Counted from the first letter of the stretch, positions 1 through 28,366 are shown. The stretch: 64,000 bases of DNA from Euglena gracilis (GCA_039621445.1 CP154954.1:59168701-59232700); one strand, 5' to 3'. The notes: generated from the letters alone by a model not told the origin. Numbers and translations: made by a program.

Positions 1-40
1 TCAACCCGGCATTCTCCACTGTCTCCGGCAATGCCAGCAG

Positions 41-15786
<15,746 letters not shown>

Positions 15787-16132
15787 CCGCGACCGCCCCC
15801 TCGGGCCACCGGGACCGCACGCCGGTGCAGGCGACCCCCCTTCCCCCGCCGGGGGGGTCGCTGGGAACCGCCGGCCTCAGTGCCGGCCCCGGGGGTCGGC
15901 GCGCGGCCGGGGACGGATCCGCCCCTCCCGGCCCCCCTCCACCCTCCAGGGCGGCTCCTAACCAGTCTGGCCGGCACATTGCTTCTCAGCTTTGTGAGAC
16001 AAGCGTTTGGGTTTCCCCAGGCAGGGGGAAAATGCGCACTGTGCAGTTTTTTTTGCAGTTTTCACGTTTTTTTTTTGCTTTTTTTGCAATTTTTTTTGCG
16101 GTTTCTTTTCCCAATGAGACTAACCTCCAAAG

Positions 16133-16133
16133 C

Positions 16134-16180
<47 letters not shown>

Positions 16181-16197
16181 GGGATTGAGGGATTGAG
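16133..16197. repeat. (GATT)n microsatellite
   Basis: About 12 GATT units grading into GAGGGATT. Confidence 0.93.
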
Positions 16198-16883
16198 TTT
16201 CCGATTGGGTTTGCGGATGTCAATGCAAGTTTAACATCTTGTTCACTTCCTCAATCATGGTTTTTCTTGTACAAGAATGTTTGCATCAGGACAAATCATG
16301 TTTCCAAGACCATACAACAACTAATGTGTTTGAATTCTAGTCCGCCAACCATCCTTGCCCATGGCTTTTCCTGCATTGAAAACGTTTATAGCGGTCAAAA
16401 ATCATGTATTTGACCAATACATGTCAATTCCATGTATGCTGATGCAGTAATCCATGGAATCCCATTTTTTTGTTTTACATTTGTGCCTTTGTGAGAATCC
16501 TTGTGGAAGGTAACATTTTGTGTCCGTGGAAGAATCATGGATTCTCAAAGTGCTGTTGAGGGAGGGTTGCACTCTTCCCATTCCTTGTGCTTCTACATAC
16601 TGCAGAGGTGCTCCTGCAGTTCTTTCTGCATTTGTGCAACGCAAGTTGAAACTGGATTTCATGTCACTGTGACAGACAAACGTTTGGATGGGGAATTTGT
16701 CATAATGAGACTGATTGCATCACCCATTGAAACATCGGAATAAAGTCACCCTTCTTGTTTGAATGTCAAGAAGTTTCGAGTTCGTGCTTATAGGATTCAT
16801 TACCCACTGCGTTCCACATGAGAAAACAATCACCCAAAAATAAGGAAGTTTCTTCTGGTTCATTTTCAGATTTCTTAGTTGTG

Positions 16884-16884
16884 A

Positions 16885-16911
<27 letters not shown>
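16884..16911. repeat. (GT)n microsatellite
   Basis: About 13 GT dinucleotides. Confidence 0.9.
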
Positions 16912-16915
<4 letters not shown>

Positions 16916-17502
16916 AACTGTCCATGTTATGTTGCCCAATTTTGGTTTTTCCGAATTGATGCATTAAATTTAAGGTGATTGTGATCATCTCGGGGTCAAG
17001 ACAAAGAGGAAGATAACAAAAGACGAATATTTAAATCAGATATCAGATATTTTCTTCACATGAAACAAAACTTTCACGTTCAAACCTGAAGTCATCCAGT
17101 GGAGTTTTTTTTAACAGATATTTAGACTTCTTTGTAACAGAAAATCAGCAACAGCTTTAGAGTAGCATTGCAACCACAAGATTCTAAACTTGAAATTCAT
17201 GTCGCCACCCTTTAGAGCCAAATGGTGTGCTAGAAGACGTTCTCAATGAAATATGTATGTAAAAATGTCCAAATGGTGTAATTTGCCATCTGTGTCACCA
17301 TGTTGACAACAAGTCATGGGAATGAAAAATGGGGAACCCATTTTCCAAAGAGTAATTGAGTACAGCCTGGAAGACGTTGACAATTTGGTCACAGTCGGTC
17401 TAAGTCGGACCCAACGGCCTGGTTTACCTGGTCGGTGGAATCATCTGGGTGGTGAGGCTAGTGGGTCCCAGGAAACGTTGGCTGCCATCCAACCAACCAA
17501 CC

Positions 17503-17604
17503 ATCCATCCATCCATCCATCCATCCATCCATCCATCCATCCATCCATCCATCCATCCATCCATCCATCCATCCATCCATCTATCCGTCCATCCATCCAT
17601 CCAT
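17503..17604. repeat. (CCAT)n microsatellite
   Basis: About 25 CCAT units with two variants (CTAT, CCGT). It abuts the left end of the fold-back element at 17607. Confidence 0.95.
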
Positions 17605-17606
17605 AT

Positions 17607-18247
17607 CAACCCATTAGGAATTTGTCACAATTTATTCATAGGTTCTTGTGTGTCCATATGCATTTATGGCAGCATCACTCTATTTCCCCCTCCCCCAGGG
17701 GAGGGGCAGATAGAGTGAACCGGGGGGGGGGGGTCGTACAAAGTGATGCGGGTCCGACCTTTCAACTTTTTGTCCCGCTGCGCTGGGGAACCGCGCAGTT
17801 TTCGGTCCACCGCCGCTGGATTCGGGGAGGGTGCCCCCTTAATTTCAGGAATGTGTTTAGGGTTAGTATTGGCACGCCGAAAATTTGGCCCCTTTTAGGG
17901 ACCAAGTTTTTTTTGGCTGGAAGTTAGGTCCCATTTCGGGAAGTTTTTGGAAAACACATTTTGCCGAAAAAATGCCTGCATTTGGCCGAATTTCGTCTGG
18001 AAGGCGGCCTAAATGCTCCCTAATTTCTGTTCTGACTGGCGGGACGCCGGTCAGAACCCTAAGCCTATCCCAAGAAATAAACCCTGACTTTCCCCCAAAG
18101 GTCGGACCCACATAACTCCATACGACCCCCCCCCCCGGATCACTCAACATAGTCCCCCTGGGGGCCAAGTAAATTGATGCTGCCATGTATATTTATGCAT
18201 ATATTGTTTGTATCCGTTTTGATGATTTGTGACAAATTCCTAATCGG
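17607..18247. mobile_element. Fold-back element with inverted repeats of about 140 bp
   Basis: The left end (CCCATTAGGAATTTGTCACA) is matched in inverse at the right end (TGTGACAAATTCCTAATCGGG). Inverse pairing continues inward through ATGCAT, GGCAGCATCA, the CCCCCAGGGG block, GAGTGA(A/T)CCGGGGGGGG and GTCGTA...GGGTCCGACCTTT. The inner 400 bp is homologous, in inverse orientation, to 47190-47620. No transposase frame is visible, so this is a non-autonomous MITE or fold-back type element. Confidence 0.78.
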
Positions 18248-18975
18248 GTGTTAGCGTCAAGACCGATTGTTGAAAAACCCATTTCCGTCCCACGATCCCT
18301 CAAGCTGAAAGGGAGTTAATTTCACACCGAGGCGTGTGAGGCATAATCCATAAACCTGTTGGCGACCTAGCATCCAAACACATGCTTTGTCTCCAGTAAA
18401 TGTATTAAGCCACTGTCAAAGATTAGCAATTTTGCAATCAGAAAACCCATGTATAGTGCAATTTGATTGATTGCTTTCCATTTTCGCCACCGTCAGCTTC
18501 AGAACTGTGCAAAAAATGCCAAATGTGAATGGGGGTGCTTATGGGGTCGCAAATGACGTTGATTTGGATATTCACACCATTTCAGCATGCTAATTGTCAC
18601 TTTTGTTTGTGTTTTTTTTGCAGTGCAGTTTTTGAATGGCTTTTTACCCCCCCCCTTGGTCACCTGCCATTCAATTCATCAGAATTTGCCCATTCGCATT
18701 TACAACGTTTACACCTTTGCTTTCCTTGCGATACATCAAACCAATCTTGGCCATCATGTTGTTAAGCAATTTGTTCCCCTCAACCCTCAAAATGTTTTCT
18801 GCCGTCTTGTCAGCATTCTTCCCCCCCCCCAGATCCTTCCATTTTGGGGAAAGAGCTCACGATGTCAGGGCCTATGTCAAGGTCCATGTCTTAGTCGACA
18901 TATCAGCAGGCTCGAATGATTTTTCCCTCTAGCTTCCCAAAAGACATTAAAAAAGTCGCAATAGAAAGGGCAGAT

Positions 18976-19040
18976 ACACACACAACACGCACACACACAC
19001 ACATGCGCGCGCGCACGCACGCACGCGCATGCACGCACGC
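18976..19040. repeat. (AC)n / (GCAC)n microsatellite
   Basis: Alternating purine-pyrimidine AC and GC dinucleotides; such tracts can adopt Z-DNA. Confidence 0.85.
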
Positions 19041-20476
19041 GACTTTGTCTATTTAAACCATTTTCAGCATTTTGGTCATTTTTGAATTGTATTCCTTGGC
19101 ATATTTTATATTTTGGTACGTCCAAACTAAAAACACCACGTGGTCTTCACCCAAAATATGATTTGCACAGTTTCAGTTCTAGCTCAAACACACTCACCCA
19201 CCCCAGTGCCCAGTTAAATGGTGTTGCCAAAAGCCCAAAATAAAGTTGCATCTGCCTGCCTAAAGGTCTGGCTTATTGCAGAGATGTGGGTGTTCTAGGG
19301 GTGCATCCAGCTGACCTCTTTGGCATGGTGCTGGCCAGCGACAACTTGCCGCCTTTTCCCCCTGCCCGTCATTTGTCTCCGCAGCTGTTCCTTCCTCCGG
19401 GAGGGCAGCACCCAAAGGGTTCAGGGTTTGGTTTTTGGGCTTGTTTGGTGCGTGTGTGTGCGTGCGTGCTTGTGTGCGTATCGATTGCACAACACCCACT
19501 CAGCTTTTTGATAAAAACCACAGCCCCGTAAGCTGTCCCAGGTCAAGTGGTACCCGTGCCCCCATTTCCAAAATAGAAAAATTATTCCCATGTTGCGCCG
19601 AAGTGTGTTTGATGTCAGGGCTCGAGTAATGTTCAAGGCTAGGAATGGTCTAAAAGGCTAGAAGTATGAAAGGAATTAGGGTTAGGCTGAGGCGTTTTCG
19701 GCCTGAATTCAGGTCAGAATGGGGTTTCTTCTCTCGCAACCAACACTCTGCTGCTGGCTTGACTCCTGCATCTTGTACCATAAGCACCGTACCCTTACTG
19801 CAGCCTAGTCTACTTTGTCGTTGCAGGCATTCCTGCTGATGCAGTTTGGAATTGATATGGCTGCATTAAGAGATGTTGAGAATCGAACTCGCGGGTTTTT
19901 TTTATATATATAGTAATACACAGGATGAGAAGTGCCACAACTACGCTCCTAATTCGCTACAGCATATGGACGCCTGGCTTGAGCCACCTGTACCCCCGTC
20001 CCTGTCCGTGTCGAAATTGCCCCGGCGTTTCCCACTGGGCTGTACAGCGCACCCAGGCTGAATTTTTTCCGGCATGGCTGACCTCCTTGGGGGGCTTTCC
20101 TCCACACAATCCAAGGCACCCAAGTTAGGTACCCACAATTGCATTTGGCACATGGCCAATAGTGTGCGGGCACTCATTTTTGACGTTCTGGGAGGATGGA
20201 AAGAGTCGGTGGTTGCCCGATGTTCAGTCCATGGACCCCCAGGTGTCTTCCCCTGGTGACTGGGGGGGGGGGTGTCAGTAAAACTGCGGTGCCTGACCTT
20301 CTCTGCAGGCACCGCCGGGAACTATTTTTAGTACTTTTCGCGATTTTCGGCCATTTTTTTTGTGGGTCCCCCGGGACCCCCCCCCCCCCCGGGGGTGGGC
20401 GGGTGGGGGGCCCCCCCCCCCCCGGTCTTAAAAAAACCCCTGACTGAGACCCCCCACCCCCCCCCTTTCCCCCCAG

Positions 20477-20642
20477 GGTTGTGCCATGTGAACCCGGTTC
20501 GGCCGACTTCCGCCTGAGCGCGACGCGCGGAGGCGTCGCCCCAGTGCCACGCAGTATATTATCGCCCTCGGCGTGCGGCCCCTCCACTGCTCCTCCTCGG
20601 CCCCCGGCCCCGCACCGTCCCGTACCGCCCGCTCTCTCCCAG
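20477..20642 (+). CDS. Possible exon upstream of gene 2
   Basis: GC-rich stretch after a C-tract and CCCCAG. One open frame reads VVPCEPGSADFRLSATRGG and VAPVPRSILSPSACGP before a stop at 20646. The base composition is exon-like, but no domain is recognised and the link to the exon at 22007 cannot be shown. Confidence 0.25.
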
Positions 20643-22006
20643 ACCTAGCCGTCACACTCCTCGACCGCAGCTTTTCAGTTTTGCCCCGGCTCCCTGCGCC
20701 AAACCAGAAGCCATTCTTTGAGTACCCCTCAGTTTCGGGTGGGCCGGATTGGGGTCTGAGGAATTTAGGCACCCCGGAGAATTCAAACCGAGCTGCAGGG
20801 TAGGCGCGTGCAAGCCAAATCAAAGCACGCAGACCTCTGCTTTAATTTGGGAATGCCAACCAATCCTTGGCCCCGCACTTCTTGTTGATCGTATTGAGTG
20901 AGAATGTATTGTTAGAACGAAGAAACCCAGTGTGTTTCTTGTTTCCTGTCTCATTGCCAGAAATGGGTGAAAATTGCGTGTGACTGACGGGATTGGTGAG
21001 AACCGTTTGTGTTGGTGGCCAGCTCACCACTTGGCCAACTTGATTTTGAAGGCCTTTTCTCTGTTTTGATCCAGGGGTTGCAGGGGTCCTCCCATTTCTT
21101 GAAAAGAAAACTTACGGAAATTCACGGAGCATCATGGAAATGGGCGGAAGGCCATTTTCACGGAAATCATGGAATTCACGGAAATTCATGGATGAGCCGA
21201 AGGGTCCAGGAATTTTTTTTGTCTTTTTTTTTGCATGTGCTTTGCTTGTTTTAATGCGTTTTTGATGGGATGATGCGCAGATTCTTTGCCTTTCCGAACA
21301 GAAAATGTCTTCCAAATCAGCTTTCTCAGGAGTGATTTTTACTCTTTCTGAGTATGGTTCTTTTTTCAGGGTCAGTGGCTTTATCGGTCCACTGACAAAG
21401 TCTGGCAATGCATTTTGGGGTAACCAAGAAAATAATTACAAAAATAATAATCAGGCAAGGACAAGTGGTTGTGTTCTTCCTTTCATTCAGAACAAATTAC
21501 ATTTTCACGTACAGGTTTGGATAGGAACCGATGTGTGGACCGATGGCTCTGGGCATGCACGCAAGGATTTTTGGATTGGTTTTTTTTTGTGGAGAATCCC
21601 CTGCATGTGACCGTAAACATTTTGTTGTGGGTGCAAGGGAAGTTCTGGCCAAACCTGGGTGTCAAGCACTCGGAATTGACTACAGTTGTTGTCGAGGTTG
21701 TGGTGCAAAAAAAAATTCGGCCTGGCGCAGAATGGAATGCGGCATTCAATTTTTTCAGAAATTCATGGATATTCACGGAAAATCACAGATGTATTTTGTC
21801 CTCGGCCAGCACGGAAATGGGAGGAACCCTGGAGGTTGCCAAACAGTGTGACTCGTCATTGTCATGATCTATCCGACCTATCATTGTGCTATTTTATTTT
21901 GAACAGTTGTGTGCACGCGCATGCGGTGCACATCTGCTTTCATTCCGAGTTCTGCATTGTCGTGGTGGGACCGGCTCACCTGTCCCCGGCGTGGGTGGTT
22001 CCGCAG

Positions 22007-22219
22007 GAGGCGCAGCTGACCCTGAAGGAGCGCAAGTTCTACCGGCAGCGGAAGCGCCGCGCCTCTCCGCCGCCGCCTCGCACGGTGCTGGACCGCTGGC
22101 ACGACTGCCTGGCGGCGGCGGCGGCGGTGGTGGGGGCGACCCCCCACCCAGGCCTGGACACGATCTTCCTGATGACCGACCAGCAGACGTTGTTGGGCCA
22201 CATCTGCCCCAACTGGACG
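22007..22219 (+). CDS. Gene 2 exon a
   Basis: After CCGCAG it reads EAQLTLKERKFYRQRKRR, a proline stretch, then LDRWHDCLAAAAAVVGA and LDTIFLMTDQQTLLGHICPN. It ends ACG followed by GTGTGC. The frame is open further upstream (to about 21957, VVVGPAHLSPAWVV), so the acceptor could lie earlier. Confidence 0.7.
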
Positions 22220-25200
22220 GTGTGCCGGCAGACCAGACTCGGCACAAACCCCCTCCCACACCCGACGTTGCGGCTTTCGGGGGGAACGCCCTTTCCAGGA
22301 ACTCAACGTTGCAGCCTTGCAGCACTGGATGAATTATAGGTATTCTACAACAACAGCGACGAGGGGACCCAAGCCTCTGGGGTGGGGGTGGGGCATTCAT
22401 TCAATAATTTCTTTCCACACAGAACCATAAAACCATCTTACGAAGTCTGGGAGGAGAAATTTGCCAAAAAAAGCACGCATCACAATGAGCTCATCGATTT
22501 CCCGAACGAACCAAGCTTGGAAGCGAACCTTCAATACAGACTCAAGGCCAGAAGCCTCATATGTGAACAGGCTTTTTAACTTTCTTGGATTGTTCTCCAT
22601 GGGGTTTTTTGTGCTGCTTTCCTCCTCTTCGCACCAGGGTTTTTTTAAGACCAGGGGAGAGAGGGGAGAGGGGGGTCCCCCACCCATTTACCCCAGGGGG
22701 TCCCGGGGGACCAACTGATTTTTCCCCGAAAATGGTCAAAAATCACGAAAAATGCTAAAATAGCACCTTTTTTCAAAAATATGTCCCCCCTGGGAGACCC
22801 CCCGGGGGGGCCTCAGCCGGATCCAGCCACCCTACCCCCCCCCCCGGGGTCCAAGACTAGAAAAAACTCTGCTTCGCGCATCTTTCCGACCCGCCCCCCC
22901 CCCCCGCCCCCAGGCCCCGTGCGTCGTGCGGCACGGGCCCACGGCGCTGCGGGTGCGGGTCAGCCCGCAGCTGCGGCCGGCGGACGGGGCGACGGTCGCC
23001 CTAAAGCGGGCGGAGGCGGGCAACGGTACCGCCTTCCCCGTCGTCCGGCACGTGGTGGAGTTCCTGGCCGACGCCCTGCTGGCGGCGGAGGCCGAGCACT
23101 TTGTCGGTGTGCGGCGGCTCCCGATCCGGCACTGCACGCCGAGGTGGAAGTGACCTTTTTATTGTGTCGTTTTTTGGCTCTTAGGCGGCGCATCTCGCGC
23201 TTAAGTTTTTTTTTGGGTCGGTATGCGCATTTTCGCAAACCGACCAAAAACCGATTTGAGCACCGGCGTTGCAAGGGGTGAGAGCGAGAGGGAGCTGGAT
23301 TGGACAAAAGACGGGCGATTTCTCGTTTTGGCATCGGCTCTCCTGGGAATTGCGTGCTTTATTTTGCTGTTTCTTGATGGTCGGAATGCCACGAAAGCTC
23401 CTGGACCTATCCCCCCAAAGTGAAAAGCCACCGGCAAGAACATTAAAACCCCGGTACCGCCTCCCCCTGTTCCCTGTGTGATAACTGCCAGTGCCAGGTG
23501 GTGCCCTGGAGGTGGGGAGGCAGGTCCACCCCTTTGCTTCTTTCTGACGTTTTGTGGCACATTGTGGAGGTTTTGGAAGATTTGTGGCACCCACACAGCT
23601 GCATAAATGATGTCCGTGTGCGCAAATGCGCACATGGACGATGTGCGCATTTGCGCACACCGACCACTTTAAAACCGACCAAAAGCCTCCAATGGCAGTG
23701 TGTTTGGAGCTGGAAAATGAATATGGCAACACTGTGATGTTACCTCCCCTGTGTTCCTGTGGTGCTGATGTCCCCTCTGTTGAATGCTGCTGGCATGTTT
23801 GGATGGTTGGTGTGCGCAAATGCGTACATCAACCACTAAATGATTGCTTCACAATTGCAGACAAGAACCAAAATTCTTTTTCATTTTGAAGCCTTGGCAA
23901 CAGGGACCACTGAGACAAGAGAAGGATCGAAACAGGAGGAGAGCAGATTGAGCAGTTGGTGTGCTCAAAGTGGTGGTGTTGTAGGGTATGTCTGAAAAGG
24001 CCAAATGAAGCGTGTCAGTGCATTGCATTATATGGCCCCTGAACACAGGGATTTTCAAGTCAGCAGACACATCCATTTCCAGCCAATGCGCTGTTCCTCA
24101 TTTTCGGACAAAAATATTGGGGTTGGAGGGCACTTCTAAACCCTGTTTTTCAGGATAACACCTGAAAATGTTGTTTATTTTGAGGTTTCAGCGGCTCAGA
24201 AATGGTTTTTCACGGCTTTAATTGCCGATGCCCAAATTCGGCAGGCTGGTCCTTTGGTTGTACTTAAATTCTGCAGAATACCTCGCACATAAGGATTTCC
24301 AAACTGCAGTAACACACCCTCCAAATGGTACGTGTGTTAAGTTGCCCAAGAGGTTGGTGTGCGCAGATGCGCAAACCGACCAAAAAGCCTGTTTTCGAAC
24401 TGCACAAACCAATCACGCACAATTTTACAGGCACATCAATTTCGTCTCGCACAGATTGCACTTTTCACAGTTGCACAAACGATTGATGTGCCCATCTGCG
24501 CACACTGTCCATTTGCGCATTTGCCCACAACGACCACCAATTTCTCACACAGCCAAATTTCAGAGTCTCGCTTCAGGCTTAGGCACACCTCACCAAACCG
24601 TTTAGTCAACATCCTAAGTTAATGATGCAGCCATTGTGGGGTTCGAAACACGTCTGCGTCCTGGGGCACCCATCCTGCTTACATTTTTGGATGTTTGGGG
24701 TCATATCTTGTCATTTTTGTAAAAAATGTTGATGTGTGCATTTGCGCACACCGACAAAGAAAAAAAGCTTAAGTGCGAGATGCGCCGCCCAAGTGGGGCG
24801 CTGATTTGTCCAAAAAAAGGCCAAAAATGGGCATTTTTAGTAAGTGTTGGGCGTCCAAATTTTTTTCCGAAAAAACATTCCACCAGCTGCAGCCCACCCC
24901 CTCAGGGGGTACTGCGAACCCTTAAGCGAAAACCTGACCGCAGGGGGACTCCCCCCCCCCCCCCACCGCCCCCGCTCCCCGGATGACTGACTGATTTTGG
25001 GCTCTGGAGCCGCTGGGGGGCGGGGGGGCAGGGTTTGATATAAGGAGGGCGTACATGGTTTAGGTGGGGGGGGGGCCCCCCACCCCCCCCCCCCCTCCTG
25101 GCCCGCAGGGGGGGTCCGGACCACCCCCCCCCACCTGCCAGGGGGGTCCGGACCGACCCTCAGGGGGTACCCGGGACCCCCCCCCAAAAAGGGTCATTTT

Positions 25201-27607
25201 TTTCCTCCGGCGCTTTGCGCCGAAAATTTTTTGCATTTTTGGCACATTTTTGCCCAAAAAGTGCCCAAAATGGCACTTTTGGTCGTTTTGGGGGGTCAAA
25301 AATTTTCGGTCACCCAGACCGCGCCACTGTTTAGGTGGGGGGGGTGTCCCCCCACCCCACCCCCCCTCCTGGCCCGCAGGGGGGGGTCTGGACCACCCCC
25401 CCCCCCCACCTGTCCTTATAGCGAACCCTGGCGGGGGGTTGGCCAAAACCCACCGAAAGAGGCCCATCAGATACACGTCAAAGTTGGTTGAATAAATGGC
25501 CAAAAAAAACGCCATTGACTGTTGGCCATTCTGGCCGGGGTTGCGGATCCCCATCTTTTGGGGGGAGGGAGGAAATGACCTATTTGCTTTGCTTTAAAAG
25601 TGAGTCAAAGCTCAAAGTTCTTGAAATTGGGAAATGAACCCCCCCTGGTTGGCCCTCAGCCCAGCCATTCATTCATTCGACGGGATTTGGTGTCCAAAGG
25701 TGTTTTGCGCCAAAATTCTTCCTCTCAGGAACTTCCCTTCAGCCTGAGCACCAGATCCAGCTTTTAATGGCAGGTCATGCGTTGGAGAGAGGGTTAGAAT
25801 CAGAGATACTGTTAGTCGTAGAATAAGGGTAACTTGAAAAGATGACAGACAAAAGGGGGCAGTTCCTCTCTGATCCGCCTACATCCACCTTTGGGGTGCA
25901 GGTACCTGCGGCTCCAACGTTGACTGGTTTGTGGCCCAACTGGTGGCCCTCCGCCACCGCCGGTTGGCGGTCAACGCGTCCTACACCTTGACGGACCAGT
26001 TCCTGTGCAGGTGGTACCCCCTGTGTTGTGGATTGAGATCGCGATGTTGTGTGCCTGAATGCGATGTGTGGGCTGATACACCTGCAGTTTATCGGTGGCG
26101 TTCTTGCGGTCAGTGGATATGGAATGTCTATACATTAAACTTAAGTGTGGGGGCTCCGCTTTATGCCATGTCTGAATTTGCCCCAGCCAGTCTTTTCCGA
26201 CCCATTTTTTGTCCACTTTTTGCTTGATTTCCACCCATCTTTGTTAAGAGAATTTGACCCCGTCCCCCCAGGGAATGCAGCCAACCAGCAGCCTTTTTCC
26301 AGCCTCGGACCCCCCCTCCCCCCATCAATGAGTTACATTTGTCTTCTGGCCACCCTTTGGGCTGCTGGACATTAACATTTTTTTTTGTTTTCGGGTGTGT
26401 AACCCCTTGCTTGGCACACAATATTATCCAGAGGAAAACTACGGAAAACGAAGGACCTTTTCAAAGAAAGTTCATACAAACAAAAGCAAGAAAACACAGT
26501 ATACCCAAAAAAAAAGTTTTAACCCCCCGCAAGTTTTGCGAGTCTGCCCTCAACCCCCAGCCCCAAGGCGCCGGTGCACAGGCACAGTACCAGCTCTGCC
26601 ACACCACTTCGTGCAAACCAAAAGCCAGTTCTGTGGGAGGCAATTTTTTTCCACCTTGCGTCACTTCCAAATGCCAATCTCAAATCCAGTCCCAGTCCAG
26701 GCAAGGCGGCGGGTCGGCCCATACAGGGGTGGGTGACCTTTGATCTCATCTTTTGGTCAGCACATGACAGCAACCTCTGTCAACCCTGGCTGGGGGGGGG
26801 GGTAGCGGCTTGGCCAAGGTGTCTATTTGGGCTAAAAATCGCAAAAAATGGCTTTTTTGGCGTAATATGTGTACATATATCTTTACACATGCATGCATAA
26901 GGTGTTCGGAAAACTCTGTTGCGTGTGAACACCCGCACGAGCCAAAAAAATTCTTATGCGCGGGGAGGGGGGAGACGGGGTATCTAGAAACATTATGTGT
27001 TGCGTGCAGCTGGTTGCACAGGAAAGGGACCTTGTTATCTTGATTCAGGGGCGTCTGCGGGCCCCGCGGACAGGCCCAAAGGCCAAGTCAGTCAAAAAAA
27101 AATGACGCCGAAGATTGCATGTGTGCGGTGCTGTGAGGAGGCATGGGGGTGGTGGGCGGTGTACTGTGTGGGGTGGGGTGGGGTGCTGCGGGGCACCAAT
27201 TTGCGTCATCACTTGGCAAATTTGGGGTCAAAGCATCAGCATCCATTTTTTTGCATAATTATTTTGGCAGCTTTTTGAACATTTTTTGCAGTTTCGATTT
27301 TTAGGTACCCGTTCCGAGCCCCATTCAGGTCCAGTTCCGGCCTGGGGACCCTACAGGGGAAGGGGGGTCAGCCCAAGGGGGTGGTTCAGCCTTTTTCCAG
27401 CCAACCCAAATTCTCCAGCCTCTGAGCTGGACTACCCCCGGAGGTCCTGAAGCGGCCCCCTGGTGCCCAGCATGCGGACATCCGTTGCCAATCGCCATTT
27501 GAGACGGCGGCCCCAACTGTCCCCGCTGGGCTGACGCCCTCTGCCCGCCCCGCAGGTACTGGGCAGAGCAGTGGCCCACCGACAAGTCCTTCTTCAAAGG
27601 CAAGTGA
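22007..27607 (+). CDS. Gene 2: GT23/FUT8-like glycosyltransferase, C-terminal part
   Basis: Five exons (22007-22219, 22340-22381, 22914-23106, 25902-26010, 27556-27607) join by GT-AG introns with every phase consistent, giving about 203 residues ending in TGA. The order of features matches the C-terminal half of alpha-1,6-fucosyltransferases: a strand with LDTIFLMTDQQTLL (compare the TDDP strand of FUT8), a short NNSDEGTQASG segment, a helix AFPVVRHVVEFLADALL, and AEHFVGTCGSNVDWFVAQL (compare the ADFLVCTFSSQ loop). Such enzymes use GDP-fucose in the Golgi lumen. The N-terminal anchor and the HxRRxDK loop were not found, so the 5' half is missing. Another GT-B type transferase remains possible. 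Confidence 0.6.
22340..22381 (+). CDS. Gene 2 exon b
   Basis: 42-bp exon VFYNNSDEGTQASG. It follows a 120-bp GT...TAG intron and ends before GTGGGG. Joining gives CPNWTVFYNNSDEG with phase 0 at both sides. Confidence 0.7.
22914..23106 (+). CDS. Gene 2 exon c
   Basis: Begins after a C-tract and CAG. Reads APCVVRHGPTALRVRVSP, LRPADGATVALKRAEAGNG, then AFPVVRHVVEFLADALLAAE and AEHFVG. Donor GTGTGC in phase 1 fits the next exon. Confidence 0.72.
23180..24790. repeat. Cluster of GTGCGCAAATGCGCAC palindromes (cluster 2) with a 60-bp inverted pair
   Basis: Copies of the palindrome with TTGGTG/CACCAA arms occur near 23216, 23608, 23635, 23805, 24355, 24485, 24515 and 24727. The outer copies continue into a shared flank (CTTAAG...CGAGATGCGCCGCC) in opposite orientation: 23180-23245 against 24727-24790. 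Cluster 1 is at 2845-3290. Confidence 0.75.
25057..25425. repeat. Direct repeat of a C/G-rich block (two copies)
   Basis: GTTTAGGTGGGGG, a C-run, CTCCTGGCCCGCAGGGG, then GTC(C/T)GGACCACCCC and CCACCTG occurs at 25057-25140 and again at 25330-25412. The spacer is also rich in C and G runs. It sits inside the gene 2 intron 23107-25901. Confidence 0.75.
25902..26010 (+). CDS. Gene 2 exon d
   Basis: Between TGCAG and a GTGGTA donor. Reads TCGSNVDWFVAQLVALRHRR then LAVNASYTLTDQFLC. Joined to exon c it gives HFVGTCGSNVDWFV, the best glycosyltransferase motif in the gene. Phases 1 and 2 at its ends match both neighbours. Confidence 0.75.
27386..27432. repeat. CAGCCTTTTTCCAGCC...CAGCCTCTGAGCTGG dispersed repeat
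   Basis: Core CAGCCTTTTTCCAGCC, then CCCAAATT and CCAGCCTCTGAGCTGG. Related copies are at 9001-9022, 30091-30133, 33781-33830 and 62355-62412. The preceding 100 bp (TGCATAATT...TTGCAG...GGTACC...CAGTTCC) is shared by the copies at 27240, 29975 and 62285. Confidence 0.75.
27556..27607 (+). CDS. Gene 2 terminal exon
   Basis: CCGCAG acceptor, then (R)YWAEQWPTDKSFFKGK and TGA. The 2+1 phase with the 26010 donor restores an Arg codon. Confidence 0.72.
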
Positions 27608-27715
27608 CCCATGGGGGCCGGTTGCTCAGCCGGTCGCTGATCGGAAGGCAGCCCGACCATGGAACTACGTCAACGCTGTTGTGACACCGGCGTGCCCCCG
27701 TCCCCCGGGGAGGGT

Positions 27716-27747
27716 GTCAGGTGTCAGGTGTCAGGTGTCAGGTGTGT
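27716..27747. repeat. GTGTCAG(G) short tandem repeat
   Basis: Four consecutive GGTGTCA units. Confidence 0.85.
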
Positions 27748-28366
27748 AGCTGGGAGGGTTGGGGCTGCTGGACCCCCGACTTATTTTTGAAACCCCATCC
27801 ATGCACGCCCCCCCCCCCCTTTGGGGGTCGACTCGCCAACCCCCCGGGGGGGGGGGGGGGCTGGACTGCAGCTGGTCCAAATTTTGCTAGTGAAAGTTCT
27901 AGTGGACCCCCCTTTTTTCCAGTGACCAGCGCACAGCGCCGAAAATTCTTTTTTGGGGACTCCCAAAGCTTGCCAAAAATACCCCTTTTTGGGCAATTCT
28001 TGGGTTTTTTTTGGAAAACCCATTAAAAGCCTCATTTCCACCTCCACGTACAGCGCCGGAAGAATTGTCTTTTCCAGTTGCAGGAACCCCGGACCCCCCC
28101 TCCCCCGTTTTTGCGCGCGTTTCTTGAGGGTCCATGTTGCGTCCCCCCCTGCTGATCAGTTTTTTCCAGTGTCTAGCAAAAATGGTCAGCCAGTGGTCCC
28201 CCCCCCCCCAGGGTCCTTCAGCCTGCACCCGCCCCTGCCCAAAACCCACTCAAAATCAGCCACTATTGAAACTTTTTTCCCTTTTTTGAAACTTTTTTGA
28301 AACTTGAGGCTCTTCACCCCTTCAGGCAGTGCGCTGGGGCCGGAAGGTGGATTTGGGCCCGGGAAA

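Larger units (their letters stand above)
15787..20476. other. Intergenic or unassigned intron DNA between genes 1 and 2
   Basis: AT-rich sequence with no confident exon. It holds (GATT)n, (GT)n and (CCAT)n microsatellites, the long-inverted-repeat element at 17607-18247 and a GC/AC-rich tract near 18980. A short frame near 19970-20060 (MDAWLEPPVPPSLSVSKLP) ends in TGA and might be an exon of gene 2, but nothing else supports it. Confidence 0.6.

Noticed and set aside
21686-22339. A single 217-residue frame over gene 2 exon a
   Set aside because: The first part and the part after 22219 are read-through of intron; phase-consistent GT-AG splicing explains the exon better.
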